Assembly (NCBI RefSeq): GCF_036046055.1
Contig: NZ_CP107939.1
Coordinates: 5,394,001-5,458,000, forward strand
DNA from: Nocardia sp. NBC_00403
GTDB lineage: Bacteria; Actinomycetota; Actinomycetes; Mycobacteriales; Mycobacteriaceae
Length of the DNA stretch: 64,000 bases
Direction of reading: 5' to 3'
Shown: positions 8,010 through 16,766 of the stretch, one piece after another
How positions within the stretch are numbered: position 1 is the first letter of the stretch
Layout of the letters: each line of letters starts with the position of its first letter
Made by a program: the position numbers and the translations under genes
Notes under the pieces: generated by a model
Told to the model about the DNA's origin: nothing
What the model saw: the letters and a program-made list of their open reading frames with translations, nothing else
The model's database searches: none

Positions 8010-9173
8010 GTGACAGTCATCATCGGAATGGACCCGCACAAACGCTCAGCCACGATCGAGATCATCGACCCCACCAGCACGATACTGGCCACAGGCCGAT
8101 ACGGCACCGACAACGCCGGCTACGCCGAAATGCTCACCACAGCAATGAAATATGTGGATCGGGTGTGGGCGATCGAGGGCTGCAACGGCATCGGCCGACA
8201 CCTCGCCCACCGCCTGGTCCACGACGGGGAAACCGTGATCGACGTGCCGGCAAAACTCTCGGCACAGATTCGAGTGTTCGCGACCGGCAACGGCCGCAAA
8301 ACCGACCCCGTCGATGCGCACTCGGTGGCGTTGGCGGCGTTGCGGTCACCGGATCTGCGCCGCGTGCAAGCGGATTCGGAGCTGATCGCGTTGGGCATGC
8401 TCGCCGATCGCCGCGACGAGCTCGGCCGTGCTCGCACCGACACCGTCAACCGGCTGCACCGGTTGCTGCTGGAACTGCTGCCTGGTGGGGCAAAGAAGTT
8501 CCTGACCGCGACCCAAGCCCGCAAACTGGTTGCGACCGTGAAGCCCCGCGATCCGGCGGGCAAGGTCCGGCGCCGCCTGGTCGTGGAGTTGATCGGCGAG
8601 TTGGAAACGATCGATCGCAAGATCAAGGCCGCAGACAAAGAACTGCGCCAGCTCGTCGCCGAGCATGGATCCACTCTGGTCGATCTGAACGGGATCGGTC
8701 CGGCCGGCGCGGCTCGGCTGCTCGCCGATGTCGGTGACATCCACCGATTCCGGGACCGGAATCGGTTCGCGTCCTGGAACGGCACTGCACCGTTGGACGC
8801 TTCCTCTGGTCAGCAGCAACGACATCGGCTCTCCCGCGCCGGGAACCGGAAGATCAACCGGGTCTTGCACATCATGGCCGTCGTTCAACTACGCCGTCCC
8901 AGCGCGGGGCGCACCTACTTCGATCGCCGCAGGGCCGGGGGCAAGACGTCGATGGAATCGATGCGGGCATTGAAACGACGCCTGTCGAATGTCGTCTACG
9001 CACGCATGCTCGCCGACCAGCAACGTCGGGAAACGGCAAGCCCGGGAGGGCAATCGGGGGCGACTACTGACTCCAGCGCGACCGGCTTGACCCCGCACAC
9101 CGGCCCTTCGGACAAGCCACAACCCGGACTCACCACCAACCAGAATAGCCCCGAGCTCCAATCCGCGCCTTGA
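8010..9173 (+). CDS. IS110-family transposase, second type
   Basis: 387 aa from the GTG at 8010, chosen because GGAAGGA lies 7 nt upstream and the protein then begins VTVIIGMDPHKRSATIEI, the usual IS110 N-terminus with the first catalytic Asp. The RuvC-like DEDD domain continues with WAIEGCNGIGRHLAHRL and GRKTDPVDAHSVA. The C-terminal transposase_20 domain shows LNGIGPAGAARLLADVGDI, then SWNGTAPLDASSG and LSRAGNRKINRVLH. It appears intact. It is only distantly related to the IS110 at 614 and 10476. The element's right end is about 9195, where homology with the remnant at 13685-13921 stops. Confidence 0.9.
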   Translation: MTVIIGMDPHKRSATIEIIDPTSTILATGRYGTDNAGYAEMLTTAMKYVDRVWAIEGCNGIGRHLAHRLVHDGETVIDVPAKLSAQIRVFATGNGRKTDPVDAHSVALAALRSPDLRRVQADSELIALGMLADRRDELGRARTDTVNRLHRLLLELLPGGAKKFLTATQARKLVATVKPRDPAGKVRRRLVVELIGELETIDRKIKAADKELRQLVAEHGSTLVDLNGIGPAGAARLLADVGDIHRFRDRNRFASWNGTAPLDASSGQQQRHRLSRAGNRKINRVLHIMAVVQLRRPSAGRTYFDRRRAGGKTSMESMRALKRRLSNVVYARMLADQQRRETASPGGQSGATTDSSATGLTPHTGPSDKPQPGLTTNQNSPELQSAP

Positions 9174-9309
9174 CACGAGAGGGGAGCCATGTGCGCGCGT
9201 TCGCTGGTGAGTCGACCCTGAGCGCAGGCCGCAGCCGGGCTTCGGTGCGCGCCAGCGGCGTGAGCGGATGCCGCGGGTGTGTGAGTCTCGCGTGGTATCC
9301 AGGCATCGC

Positions 9310-10152
9310 TCAGCTGGTTTCGGGCCCGGCGAGGCCGGCGTAGGGCACGGTCCGGTCCCGAGGCCGGGACAGATGCAATGCGGCATGGTAGTAGCCCTCG
9401 GTCTCCTTTCCCGTGGGGTCGGCGCCGGTCGCGGCGACGGCCGCGACGGCGTAGCGCTGTTCGTCGGGATCGGTGAATCGACGTTGAACGACCGTGCGTT
9501 CCGAATCGACCTCGGTGACCAACCCATGCTCGGCCAGAGCGTCGGCGATGGGCTGGTAGGAGCCGGTGCGCAGCACGAACGCGGCGACCCACACCGGCTC
9601 CTTTGCGGCGTACAGCAACTGGTGGATGGTGCGGGCGGTCAGGAAGCTCGCGCCACCGGTCACGGTGATCAAACCGGCGGCTCCGGCCGCGCGCAGCAGG
9701 GCCGCGGAAGCGGTGTCGGTCTCCAGATTCTCGGAGAAGCCGGCGTCGAGCAGACCCACGGCCAGCGCGTAGTCGATCGCCGGAGCGGCGATATCCAGCC
9801 CGACCACCGGCACGGCATCATCACGGCGACGAGCGGCGTAGAAGTCTTTGTCGGACTCGATCAGTTCGGCCGTGTCCAGCGCGGCCACCCCCGGGCAGGT
9901 ATAGCGGGCGTACAGGTCGGCGAGGGTCAGGTGGTGGTTGAGCAACGCCGCATTGATGCCGTACGAGCAGCACAGGTCCAGCACCGTCACCGGTCCCGAT
10001 CGTGCGCGTGCCGCGGCCAGACGGCGGTATACCCGTTGGGCATGCTGCGGGGTCTGGTAGTCGAACCGGCCGAGACCGCCGAAGAACCCCCGCGGGTCCG
10101 GCTGGTCATAGATGTCGTCGAAAGGTGTTCTGCCTCCAGGGATTTGCGTCAT
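9310..10152 (-). CDS. SAM-dependent methyltransferase-like protein
   Basis: 280 aa starting MTQIPGGRTPFDDIYDQPDP. A Rossmann-type SAM-binding motif I is visible (VTVLDLCCSYGINAALL, about residues 55-70), with a later acidic VVGLDIAAPAIDYALAVGLLD. The N-terminal FDDIYDQPDPRGFF and C-terminal RYAVAAVAATG segments flank it. The fold suggests class I methyltransferase; the substrate is unknown and the motif is atypical (CCSYG rather than GxGxG), so loss of methyl transfer activity is possible. Isolated gene beside an IS110 element; no operon partner. Confidence 0.65.
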   Translation of the reverse strand: MTQIPGGRTPFDDIYDQPDPRGFFGGLGRFDYQTPQHAQRVYRRLAAARARSGPVTVLDLCCSYGINAALLNHHLTLADLYARYTCPGVAALDTAELIESDKDFYAARRRDDAVPVVGLDIAAPAIDYALAVGLLDAGFSENLETDTASAALLRAAGAAGLITVTGGASFLTARTIHQLLYAAKEPVWVAAFVLRTGSYQPIADALAEHGLVTEVDSERTVVQRRFTDPDEQRYAVAAVAATGADPTGKETEGYYHAALHLSRPRDRTVPYAGLAGPETS

Positions 10153-10475
10153 ACCTCGATGTTGGCACGGCATTCGGCAGCAGGTGATCGCAAATGGATT
10201 CGCCACACTCGAGCAGCAGACCGGCGTCACCTCCCGAATCCACACTCGCCGACCGGTCCCATCCTCGGCCTCGGCCCTGCTGCGGTGGCGGCCCAGCGTG
10301 CTCGCCGATCCGCACAATCAGCTCCCGGAGGTTGACCAATCTGTCGTCACGGGCGAACCCGCGAGCCGCACGGGCTCCGTCTATCGACGGCTCTGGCTGC
10401 TCGGACATCGGCATGAGCGCGCGATCGCGAGATCAACTGTTGGCCAACGTTTGTCCCTGATCGAACGCCCGATAT
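10153..10475. other. gap before IS110 copy 2
   Basis: On the minus strand the frame ending near 10414 shows MSEQPEPSIDGARAARG and DDRLVNLRELIVRIGEHAG, which could be the N-terminus of a gene destroyed here. The rest is unlike protein. No feature is called. Confidence 0.25.
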
Positions 10476-10514
10476 GCGGCATAGAAAGACGTTCTGCGCT
10501 GCGGTGTGGACGGG

Positions 10515-10574
10515 TGAACGTCCTCCTGATGCGCTTGTCGGGCTTGGTGTCCCATCGCAGGAGGAGGACGTTCA
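10515..10574 (+). promoter_or_regulatory. hairpin burying the transposase RBS (copy 2)
   Basis: TGAACGTCCTCCTG (10515-10528) pairs with the 3' arm ending AGGAGGACGTTCA (to 10574), which includes the Shine-Dalgarno sequence and the A of the ATG. Compared with copy 1 the outermost pair has changed from G-C to T-A, a compensatory change, and the loop is conserved. Confidence 0.6.
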
Positions 10575-11920
10575 TGGGTAACGGTAATGGTTTGTCGCGG
10601 GGTGATCGCAACCGAAACGCTCGTTTGGCGCGGCTTCGAGCGCTGGTCCCGGTCAACAATGCCATCGTCGGGATCGATCTGGCCGACCGCAAACAAATGG
10701 TCGTGGTGACCGATCACGACTCGAAAGTATTGGCCCGCAAAATATTCCGATGCCGTGCGTGGGACCTAGGGGTTGCGTTGGACTGGGCTGGCCAACGCGC
10801 AACCGCGGCGGGGTTCGCGGGTGTGACAGTGGCGTGTGAGCCGACCGGACATCGGTGGCGGGTGTTGGGACAGCTGGCCGCCGATCGTGGCATGGCGTTT
10901 GTGTGTGTCCAGCCGTCTATGACTTCGTGGTCGCGCCGTGCTGAGGATTTGACCTGCGACAAAACCGATGAGAAAGACGCGGTGCTGATCGCCCGGTTGA
11001 CCGCGCAGTTGCGCTGCTATATCCCCGAACCTGTCGATGAGACCTGGGGCAGGCTGCGGCATCTGGGTGCTCGCCGCGAGCAGTTACTTGTCGATATGGT
11101 CAGCCAAATCCAGCAGCTGCGCTCACTGCTGGAATGCGTATGGCCGGCCGCACTCGATACCGCGCGACAACCGTTTCGGTCCCGCACCTGGGTCGCGGCG
11201 ATGAGCGTGATCTGCGACCGCGACAACGGCGACCTCACGCGCACTCGCCGCCTCGGCTCGACCCGCTTCGAGCATGCGGTGCGCCGCGAGATCACCCGCC
11301 GAGGCGGTCAGAAGCCATCGCTGCGCATCACTCGAAACCTGTTCACCGCCCTCGGCGATCCGGCCGGAGTGATCGCGCACCGGCGCGGCGCGCTGGAACG
11401 AGTACAACTACTGCTGGGCGACTGGGCCGAAAACCAACGACGACTCACCGACACCGAGACTCGAATGATCAACGTGCTCAACGATCTTCGACTCACCGAC
11501 CTGGTCACCTCCATCACCGGGCTCTCCGGCGTGGGGGCGGCGGCGATCCTGGCCGAAACCGGCGACCCCACCCGCTTCGCGACGGCCCGAGCGCTGGTCA
11601 AACACGCCGGGCTGGCACCACGAGAGAAACTCTCCGGCGCGTTCACCGGCCGCACCAAACTCACCGGCCAAGGCCGACCCAGCCTGCGCCTAGCCGCCTG
11701 GCGAGCCGTGTGGGGCGCCCAACGCGCCAACCCTGTTTATGCCGCCCGCTACCAGCACCTGACCGGGCGCGAAACCAACAAACTCACCCCTACCCAAACC
11801 CAAGCCGCTATCGCCGCGACGATCCTGCGCCACCTCCACGCCGTCATCACCACCGGCCAACGCTGGGATCCACAGACCGCAACCCACGACACACGACCCC
11901 CAATCCCGGTGGCCGCCTGA
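10574..11920 (+). CDS. IS110-family transposase, intact
   Basis: 448 aa from the ATG at 10574 (MGNGNGLSRGDRNRNARLA). The frame is open further upstream to 10112, but that part crosses the IS boundary and is not conserved in copy 1. The N-terminal RuvC-like DEDD domain shows IVGIDLADRKQMVVV and TVACEPTGHRWRVLG. The C-terminal transposase_20 domain shows SITGLSGVGAAAILAETGD and GRTKLTGQGRPSLRLAAWRA. It is the full-length reference for the disrupted copy at 720-3267. Translation is probably limited by the hairpin at 10515-10574. Confidence 0.92.
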   Translation: MGNGNGLSRGDRNRNARLARLRALVPVNNAIVGIDLADRKQMVVVTDHDSKVLARKIFRCRAWDLGVALDWAGQRATAAGFAGVTVACEPTGHRWRVLGQLAADRGMAFVCVQPSMTSWSRRAEDLTCDKTDEKDAVLIARLTAQLRCYIPEPVDETWGRLRHLGARREQLLVDMVSQIQQLRSLLECVWPAALDTARQPFRSRTWVAAMSVICDRDNGDLTRTRRLGSTRFEHAVRREITRRGGQKPSLRITRNLFTALGDPAGVIAHRRGALERVQLLLGDWAENQRRLTDTETRMINVLNDLRLTDLVTSITGLSGVGAAAILAETGDPTRFATARALVKHAGLAPREKLSGAFTGRTKLTGQGRPSLRLAAWRAVWGAQRANPVYAARYQHLTGRETNKLTPTQTQAAIAATILRHLHAVITTGQRWDPQTATHDTRPPIPVAA

Positions 11921-12088
11921 ACATTACGGCGACCACCGAAGGGTCGGTCAGGGCGAGCCCCACGCGGCATAGAGACACACCGTGATCTCGACGCACATCA
12001 CGGGCAGCCCCGTCCGTCGTCACCTCAACCCGATTACACGCTGCCGGGCTCAACCCCATTACCGCTATGCAGGGACGACGACGGGCGA

Positions 12089-12142
12089 GGCACCGACCGA
12101 ACCGCTTGACACAAAACCACTTACGCTGATGTGCGGACGTTC
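12089..12142 (+). repeat. 54-bp repeat, copy B (probable IS end remnant)
   Basis: It matches 5733-5786 at 52 of 54 positions. It lies immediately after IS110 copy 2 and contains CTTGACAC and ATGTGCGGACGTT. Just downstream (12155-12209) a short frame reads FAGREESAEQIEQALENV and stops, possibly the last residues of a lost gene. Confidence 0.6.
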
Positions 12143-12298
12143 CACAAAGTGCTTTCGCGGGCCGCGAGGAATCTGCCGAGCAGATCGAACAGGCCCTCGA
12201 GAACGTGTAGTTCCTGCTTCGGTCGGCTTGCACGGCAACCTGATTCAGGGCGGCGCGTTCAGTAGCGCAGGCTGGGCCGCAGATCCAGCGCGGCGCGG

Positions 12299-12451
12299 TC
12301 AGCTCCCGCTCCAGCCGCCGGTGTACGCGCCGCCCAGCAGGCGACGCCGGCGGCGGCGCTTGGCTTCCTGGTCGGGCCGGGGCGGCGTCGCTGCAGGCTG
12401 CTGCTGGGGCGGCTGTTCGGGGTCACGTTTGGTCTTGCGGAAGATTCCCAT
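12299..12451 (-). CDS. small Pro/Arg-rich protein, 50 aa
   Basis: The ATG at 12451 is preceded by AGGAG with 6-7 nt spacing, a strong signal. The protein starts MGIFRKTKRDPEQPPQQQP, has a PPRPDQEAK linker and a basic patch of six arginines (KRRRRRRLLGG), and ends YTGGWSGS. It is positively charged and probably disordered. No family is recognised. It precedes the minus-strand regulator operon but is a separate unit. Confidence 0.6.
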   Translation of the reverse strand: MGIFRKTKRDPEQPPQQQPAATPPRPDQEAKRRRRRRLLGGAYTGGWSGS

Positions 12452-12512
12452 GTCGAGCTCCTGTTAGGTAGGGCGATTCGAAGCGATCAGCGGCCTCCGC
12501 CGAGGTTTCGAA

Positions 12513-12830
12513 TCAGGACGTTGTGGCCGGGTCCGCGGGTGTCGCTGCGGCGACGATTTCCTGTAGGGCGGCGATATGGCCGGTGAAGGCTGCCCTTCCG
12601 TGCTCGGTCAGCCGGGCACGGACCTTGCGGCGGCTGCCGTCCAGGCGGCGTTCGGTGGCGATATAACCGGCGTCTTCGAGGGTGGCGAGCTGCTTGGACA
12701 GGGCCGAATCCGACAGCCCCAGGTGGTCTTTGAGGAAGGCGAACTCGGCCCAGTCGGCGGCTGCGAGTGTCGCGACCAGCGAGAGACGCGTGCTCGGGTG
12801 GATGAGTTCGTCGAAGCGGGCCTGCGTCAC
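12513..12830 (-). CDS. winged-helix transcriptional regulator (MarR/ArsR-like)
   Basis: 105 aa from the GTG at 12830, which overlaps the stop of the preceding membrane-protein gene (GTGA), so the two are translationally coupled. The body is one winged helix-turn-helix: RLSLVATLAAADWAEFAFLKDHL, then LSDSALSKQLATLEDAGYIATER and a wing rich in Arg (RRLDGSRRKVRARLT). This pattern is that of the short stand-alone regulators usually paired with a membrane protein in actinobacteria. It probably represses its own operon through the palindromes at 13301-13346. The ligand is unknown. Confidence 0.85.
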   Translation of the reverse strand: MTQARFDELIHPSTRLSLVATLAAADWAEFAFLKDHLGLSDSALSKQLATLEDAGYIATERRLDGSRRKVRARLTEHGRAAFTGHIAALQEIVAAATPADPATTS

Positions 12831-13291
12831 GCGCGCAACCAATGCCGCAGGACGCGAAGGATTTCCGGGCCGCCGAAGCCGATGATCGCCGCCACCAGCA
12901 CTCCCGCCCAGATTCCGGGGTTGCGGTCGCCGTCCGCGTCCAGAGCCATCGCCAGGCCGATGGTGAGGGCGACGAGCGCGAACAGCATGCCCACAACCAC
13001 GATCGGGGTGCGGCGTCCGGCCACGGCCGCGCTGACCTGCACCTGATCGGTGCGGCGACGCCCGTTGAGCAGCCGCGAGGCGACGAACGAGTGCCCGGCG
13101 CCGAAGATCAGTGTCGCGGCGATGATCAGCCATTGCGGCCCGAGGTCCCCGATCGCGCCGAGCACGACCCAGCCGGCGGCCATTGCCCACCAGTATCCGC
13201 GCGGCAGCCCGACCTCCTCGGCCACACGGCGGCGCGCCCGCTCGACCGTGTCCAGCGCGGCGCTTGCCTGATCCGGAGCGACGTTTTCCAT
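12827..13291 (-). CDS. multi-pass membrane protein paired with regulator
   Basis: 154 aa beginning MENVAPDQASAALDTVERARR, a cytoplasmic helix, followed by about four hydrophobic segments: YWWAMAAGWVVLGAIGDL, WLIIAATLIFGAGHSFVA, TPIVVVGMLFALVALTIGLAMAL and GIWAGVLVAAIIGFGG. It ends LRVLRHWLRA and overlaps the regulator start. No transporter motif is visible. Paired regulator plus four-TM protein units of this type are common in Streptomyces and Nocardia with unknown role. The promoter with its operator lies directly upstream. Confidence 0.8.
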   Translation of the reverse strand: MENVAPDQASAALDTVERARRRVAEEVGLPRGYWWAMAAGWVVLGAIGDLGPQWLIIAATLIFGAGHSFVASRLLNGRRRTDQVQVSAAVAGRRTPIVVVGMLFALVALTIGLAMALDADGDRNPGIWAGVLVAAIIGFGGPEILRVLRHWLRA

Positions 13292-13300
13292 GGTGAACTC

Positions 13301-13346
13301 ACTTTCCCAGTAGGAAAGTGAGTCTCCACTTTCCTACTGGGAAAGT
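13301..13346. promoter_or_regulatory. paired palindromic operator of the regulator operon
   Basis: Two 19-bp sites, 13301-13319 (ACTTTCCCAGTAGGAAAGT) and 13328-13346, are exact reverse complements of each other, and each is itself a near-palindrome (ACTTTCC...GGAAAGT). They lie 10-55 bp before the membrane-protein start. This is a textbook layout for a dimeric winged-helix repressor binding twice; the adjacent regulator is the likely ligand. Confidence 0.75.
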
Positions 13347-13528
13347 CAAGGGTCGAGGGTCGACCTGCCGCCCGGAATGATCGCGATCAGGACTGTCGAA
13401 GGGCGGCGCAGCTATCTATTCGGCAGCGTCGAATGCCCGCCTCGGCAGTATTCGACAAACTTGAACCCTGCGTCGCATCGGGCCGCGCCGTGCAGCGAAG
13501 GCTGCGCCGAGCGGGCGGGTGAGCGCGC

Positions 13529-13687
13529 TTACCCGGTGGGACCACCGGCCGCCTCCCGCCGCACCGTCTCCGCGATGCCGGAAAGTGCGGCGCGGAGCTG
13601 GCGGCGCTGCACGGTGGTCAGCGGGTCGAACACGAGTCGGCGCACATGTGCGACATGTCCCGGCGCGCTGTCAATCAGTTTCTGCGA
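13529..13687 (-). pseudogene. MarR-family regulator, C-terminal remnant
   Basis: The minus strand reads QKLIDSAPGHVAHVRRLVFD then PLTTVQRRQLRAALSGIAET and stops at 13529. The block PGHVAxVRRLVFDPLT is the usual end of the DNA-binding part of actinobacterial MarR proteins. Everything N-terminal is missing because the gene is cut at 13687 by the IS110 remnant. Confidence 0.7.
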
Positions 13688-13921
13688 TGCGGGCACTGAA
13701 ACGGCGCCTCTCCAACGTCGTCTAAGCAGGCATGCTCGACGACTAGCGCAGACGGGAAACGGCAAGCCCGGGAGGGCAATCGGGGGCGACTACTGACTCC
13801 AGCGCGACCGGCTCAACCCCGCATACCGGCACTTCGGACAAGCCACAACCCGGACTTACCGCCAACCAGAATAGCCCCGACCTGGAACCCACGTCTTGAC
13901 ACGAGAGGGGAGCCATGTGCG
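13685..13921 (+). mobile_element. 3' remnant of the second IS110 type
   Basis: It corresponds to 8959-9195, the last part of the intact element, starting CGATGCGGGCACTGAAACG and ending at CCATGTGCG. The transposase C-terminus is interrupted by stop codons (TAA after NVV), so it is dead. It fixes the right end of this element type at GGGGAGCCATGTGCG. Confidence 0.85.
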
Positions 13922-14161
13922 GACGTTGGTTGGGCGGGATGCTCGTCGCAGCGCTCTGGCGGGACTGGACGGGCGATTCCGGCCGCCCTGGGTAGGTGTT
14001 CAAGAACCGATCGATTCGCGGCGGTCCTGCCTATGCAGGTGCCCCGGCGCGCCCACCTCCGTTGCGGTCGTAATCGAGACAGCCGCCGGATATAGGCATC
14101 AGACTGTCTTTGGCGGGTGAACTGCGCTCGCCAACGTTCAAGGGCCACGGGAGGACTGGAT

Positions 14162-14464
14162 ATGACTGAGTCGCAATCCGAACTGACAGGCGCCGAACTG
14201 ATCGTGATCCCGGCAACAGAGGTGGCGCCGGAGGATGTGGGCGCGTTGTCGGTTCGATACACCGATGGCGTGCCCGAATTGGTGCTCACCGGTGGGCGCG
14301 TCGTCCCGACGCTTCTCCCGGTCACCGATGGGGCCGGCAACCTGCTTGCCACGTACACGGCTGGCGCTGCTGAACCGGCAACGCCGATCCCGATAGTCGC
14401 GGCCCGTAATGGCCTCTACACGGCCGACATGACGGTCACATTCGACGCTGTCCCACGACCGTAA
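14162..14464 (+). CDS. hypothetical protein, 100 aa
   Basis: The ATG at 14162 is preceded by GGGAGGA with 6 nt spacing. The protein begins MTESQSELTGAELIVIPATE, contains ALSVRYTDGVPELVLTGGR and TLLPVTDGAGNLLATYT, and ends ADMTVTFDAVPRP. It is probably a small beta-rich protein. No family is recognised. It converges with the gene at 14861-15946, with a 400-bp gap. Confidence 0.65.
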   Translation: MTESQSELTGAELIVIPATEVAPEDVGALSVRYTDGVPELVLTGGRVVPTLLPVTDGAGNLLATYTAGAAEPATPIPIVAARNGLYTADMTVTFDAVPRP

Positions 14465-14860
14465 GCCCGTAACGCGTCTCTTGGGTCGGACTGGCCGCTG
14501 CCGGTGTATCCGTTGTGTCCGGTCCGCGCGGACGAGCATGGGAACCGCCGCCCGCGCCTCGTGTCGAGAATCGTTCGGTTGTTGCACACCGACCCAACCA
14601 GCGAATCCCCTGCGCCGTCGTGCCAGACGCTGTCGATTAAACGTGTCGAACAGACAACCCGTCCGACAAGATGAGCCGACCGATTCTCGGACAGCCGCCT
14701 GGTCGAAGTGCGCGCTCATCGGCAATATGGTGTGTTGCTGAAGCCGAGATGAACTCTGCCCGTTGATCTTTCGCGAACCCACGCCTGGCAGCTCCGGACC
14801 GCGCGGGTCGCGGCATTATCGCGCACTCGCGCTGACTGAAGTCAGCACGGATCGTTCTCA
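14465..14860. other. 400-bp gap, no gene seen
   Basis: Between two convergent hypothetical genes. No frame on either strand looks coding and no strong terminator hairpin was noticed. Confidence 0.4.
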
Positions 14861-15946
14861 TCACGACACGTCGAGTCCCGGATTCAGGGCGATCTCCTCG
14901 AGCAGCGCTAACGGCAGAAGCTCGGCGGGGGCGCCGGCGAAGGAGATTTCGATCTGTGTCCCGGACGGGCGGGTGACGGTGACCGTACGGTCAGTTCGCG
15001 GCGTGGACGCCAGCGCCGCACTTCGCTCTTCGTGGGTCTCGACCACAGTCCCGTCCGGCAGCCGCCGCCTCGCGCCGCCGTAAGAGGAAGTATCGGGCTC
15101 CTGCAGCAGGGGTTGCTCGGTGCTGATCACGATGGCCAACCGCGATTGCCGGCCGTGCGTGGTTACTTGAACCGCCTGGCACACGCCGCCGCCCCTCTCT
15201 CCTTGCAGCAGCGCCCCCAATGGCCGGTCCAGGGTCACACCGTCGAGCGGGATCTGCGCCAGCACCGCATCCCATCGACGAGCCTGGGCCTGATCGATCA
15301 CCGCGCCGGATTTCGAGAAGGGCAGGCAGACCTCGGGCGGGCTCGACGTTCCGGGCGGAACCGGCGCGCTGATGCGTAGTTCGGGATCGGTCACGAGCGC
15401 GACGAGTTCATCGATGGCCAAGGGGACGGCTCGGAGACGGCCGCTGCCCTCAGCGGCTTGATCGGTGGCGTTCGCGTGGGCGACGGATCCGTCGGGCAGA
15501 TAAGCGGTGGCGTCGCGCGTAAGGGTGCGAACCCCGTTGATCTCATACCAGGTGTCATCGGTATCGACGATCGTGCCATCGGGAAGGTGGCGCCGTTCGT
15601 CGAGTTCACCTGCGACGCACGGTGGAATCGGCTTGGTGGCTTGGCGCACGGTCACCGACAGCGCGCCCTCTCGGTCACTGCGCAGCAGCGTGGCGTTCGC
15701 CCTGGTCCATCCGCCGAATCCCTTGTTCTGCGTGGCATCGCCGAGGATCGGCTGGAACACCAGCGAGCGCGTTACCGGGGCGAAGGCGATCTCGACATCA
15801 CCGGGCAGCCCATCCTGCAGCGCCTGCGTCATCGCGCCCGCCTTGGGACCGGAGAACCACGGATAGGACGGATTATCGTATTCGTATGTGACCGAGTGAA
15901 CCATCCCGAACGTTTGCCCTTCCCGCGGAGGTTCCACGACATCCAT
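14861..15946 (-). CDS. hypothetical protein with LPDGT motifs
   Basis: 361 aa if started at the ATG at 15946 (MDVVEPPREGQTFGMVHSVT); the frame is open to 16054, but that part is a leader shared at the DNA level with an unrelated gene (see 15943-16068). The protein contains two similar segments, RRHLPDGTIVDTDDTWYEI and RRRLPDGTVVETHEERSA, each followed by a short beta-like block ending TVTVTRPSGTQIEISFAG. No signal peptide or membrane segment is present. The repeated LPDGT unit suggests a duplicated small domain. No family is recognised. It lies near a SUKH gene in an immunity-type neighbourhood, so a role in such a system is possible but unproven. Confidence 0.6.
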   Translation of the reverse strand: MDVVEPPREGQTFGMVHSVTYEYDNPSYPWFSGPKAGAMTQALQDGLPGDVEIAFAPVTRSLVFQPILGDATQNKGFGGWTRANATLLRSDREGALSVTVRQATKPIPPCVAGELDERRHLPDGTIVDTDDTWYEINGVRTLTRDATAYLPDGSVAHANATDQAAEGSGRLRAVPLAIDELVALVTDPELRISAPVPPGTSSPPEVCLPFSKSGAVIDQAQARRWDAVLAQIPLDGVTLDRPLGALLQGERGGGVCQAVQVTTHGRQSRLAIVISTEQPLLQEPDTSSYGGARRRLPDGTVVETHEERSAALASTPRTDRTVTVTRPSGTQIEISFAGAPAELLPLALLEEIALNPGLDVS

Positions 15947-16068
15947 GTCCACTGTCATCAGCGGTCCATTCTTGCCGCAAGCCATCCATTTCCCAGAGCT
16001 GGAAATCCCGGAGTCAGGTCCCGCACGCTGTGATAGCAGCTCGCTCATCGGCATTACCGGACGTTCAC
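15943..16068 (-). repeat. shared leader, copy A
   Basis: About 125 bp homologous (roughly 80 percent by eye) to 18368-18491 in opposite orientation. It runs from TGAACG through TGCCGATGAGCGAGCTG to the start ATGGAT of the downstream gene. The two downstream proteins are unrelated. It may be a duplicated promoter and leader. Confidence 0.7.
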
Positions 16069-16116
16069 TGAGGGGGCCGGGTCACGGTTGACCCGGAAGA
16101 AAAGGGTCACGTTTGG

Positions 16117-16660
16117 GGATCTGGCACAAATTTGGTGATTGCGGATCCCGGGTTGTTCACTCGCTCAACAGGATTCGCTTTCGGAGGAGGTCGGTATTCG
16201 CTCGGCCGAACATTTGCCGTTTGAGCATCTTGATGCGGTTGACGTGCCCTTCGACCGTTCCGCTACTCCATGCCATGGTTAGGCCCGCGGTGACTGCGTC
16301 CTGGTCGCGGCGCAGTCCTCGGACGAACGAGTGCAGTGCCGGTTGATCGTCGGAGTCGACGGCGACCATCCACCGCTCGAGATCTCGACCGCGCCGCTCG
16401 CCCATGATCTCTGCGAAGGCGCGGACGTGCCCGGTGAGAGCGGCAAGTTCCGGACTGATCGCCAGGACCCGATCGAGACTTTCCTGGTGCTCGGGAACAA
16501 GGGCGGCGGGGTTGGTCATGATCCAGCCGACGACCTTCCGGACCGCCGGCGGTTTGCGTGGCGGGGCCGGGATATGCGCGAGGGCGCGGAAGGGGTGCAG
16601 GTAGTTGCGCACCATCCTCTCGCTGCCTTGGTAGCCGAGGGCTTTGATCTCTGAATCGAC
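16117..16660 (-). pseudogene. ISL3-family transposase, C-terminal remnant
   Basis: Coding similarity runs on the minus strand from about 16660 to the stop at 16157. It reads EIKALGYQGSERMVRNYL, KVVGWIMTNPAALVPEHQ, ALHSFVRGLRRDQDAVTAGL and GTVEGHVNRIKMLKRQMFGRA, ending RKRILLSE. It is a close relative of the C-terminal part of the transposase at 4100-5668 and lacks the zinc ribbon and first catalytic motifs. The right terminal motif GGATCTGGCAC at 16117 marks the element end. Confidence 0.85.
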
Positions 16661-16766
16661 GCGAACAGCATCGTCATCGAACACATCCACGGAACCTATG
16701 GCGCCACAGGCGAACTGAATCCCCCCGGTGAGTCCGGGGACTTCATCTTCTGTGAAGGATGGAGCT

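Larger units (their letters stand above)
10476..12082 (+). mobile_element. IS110-family element, copy 2, intact
   Basis: The boundaries come from alignment with copy 1: homology from GCGGCATAGAAAGACG (10476) to GGGACGACGAC (12082). It holds a complete transposase gene, a 5' leader with the RBS-burying hairpin and a 3' noncoding segment (11921-12082) well conserved between the copies. The latter is a candidate guide-RNA region if this is an IS1111-like layout. The 54-bp repeat copy B follows directly. Confidence 0.85.

Noticed and set aside
10112..10573. N-terminal extension of the IS110 copy 2 transposase
   Set aside because: It crosses the IS boundary, is not conserved in copy 1, and the ATG at 10574 is the matching start.
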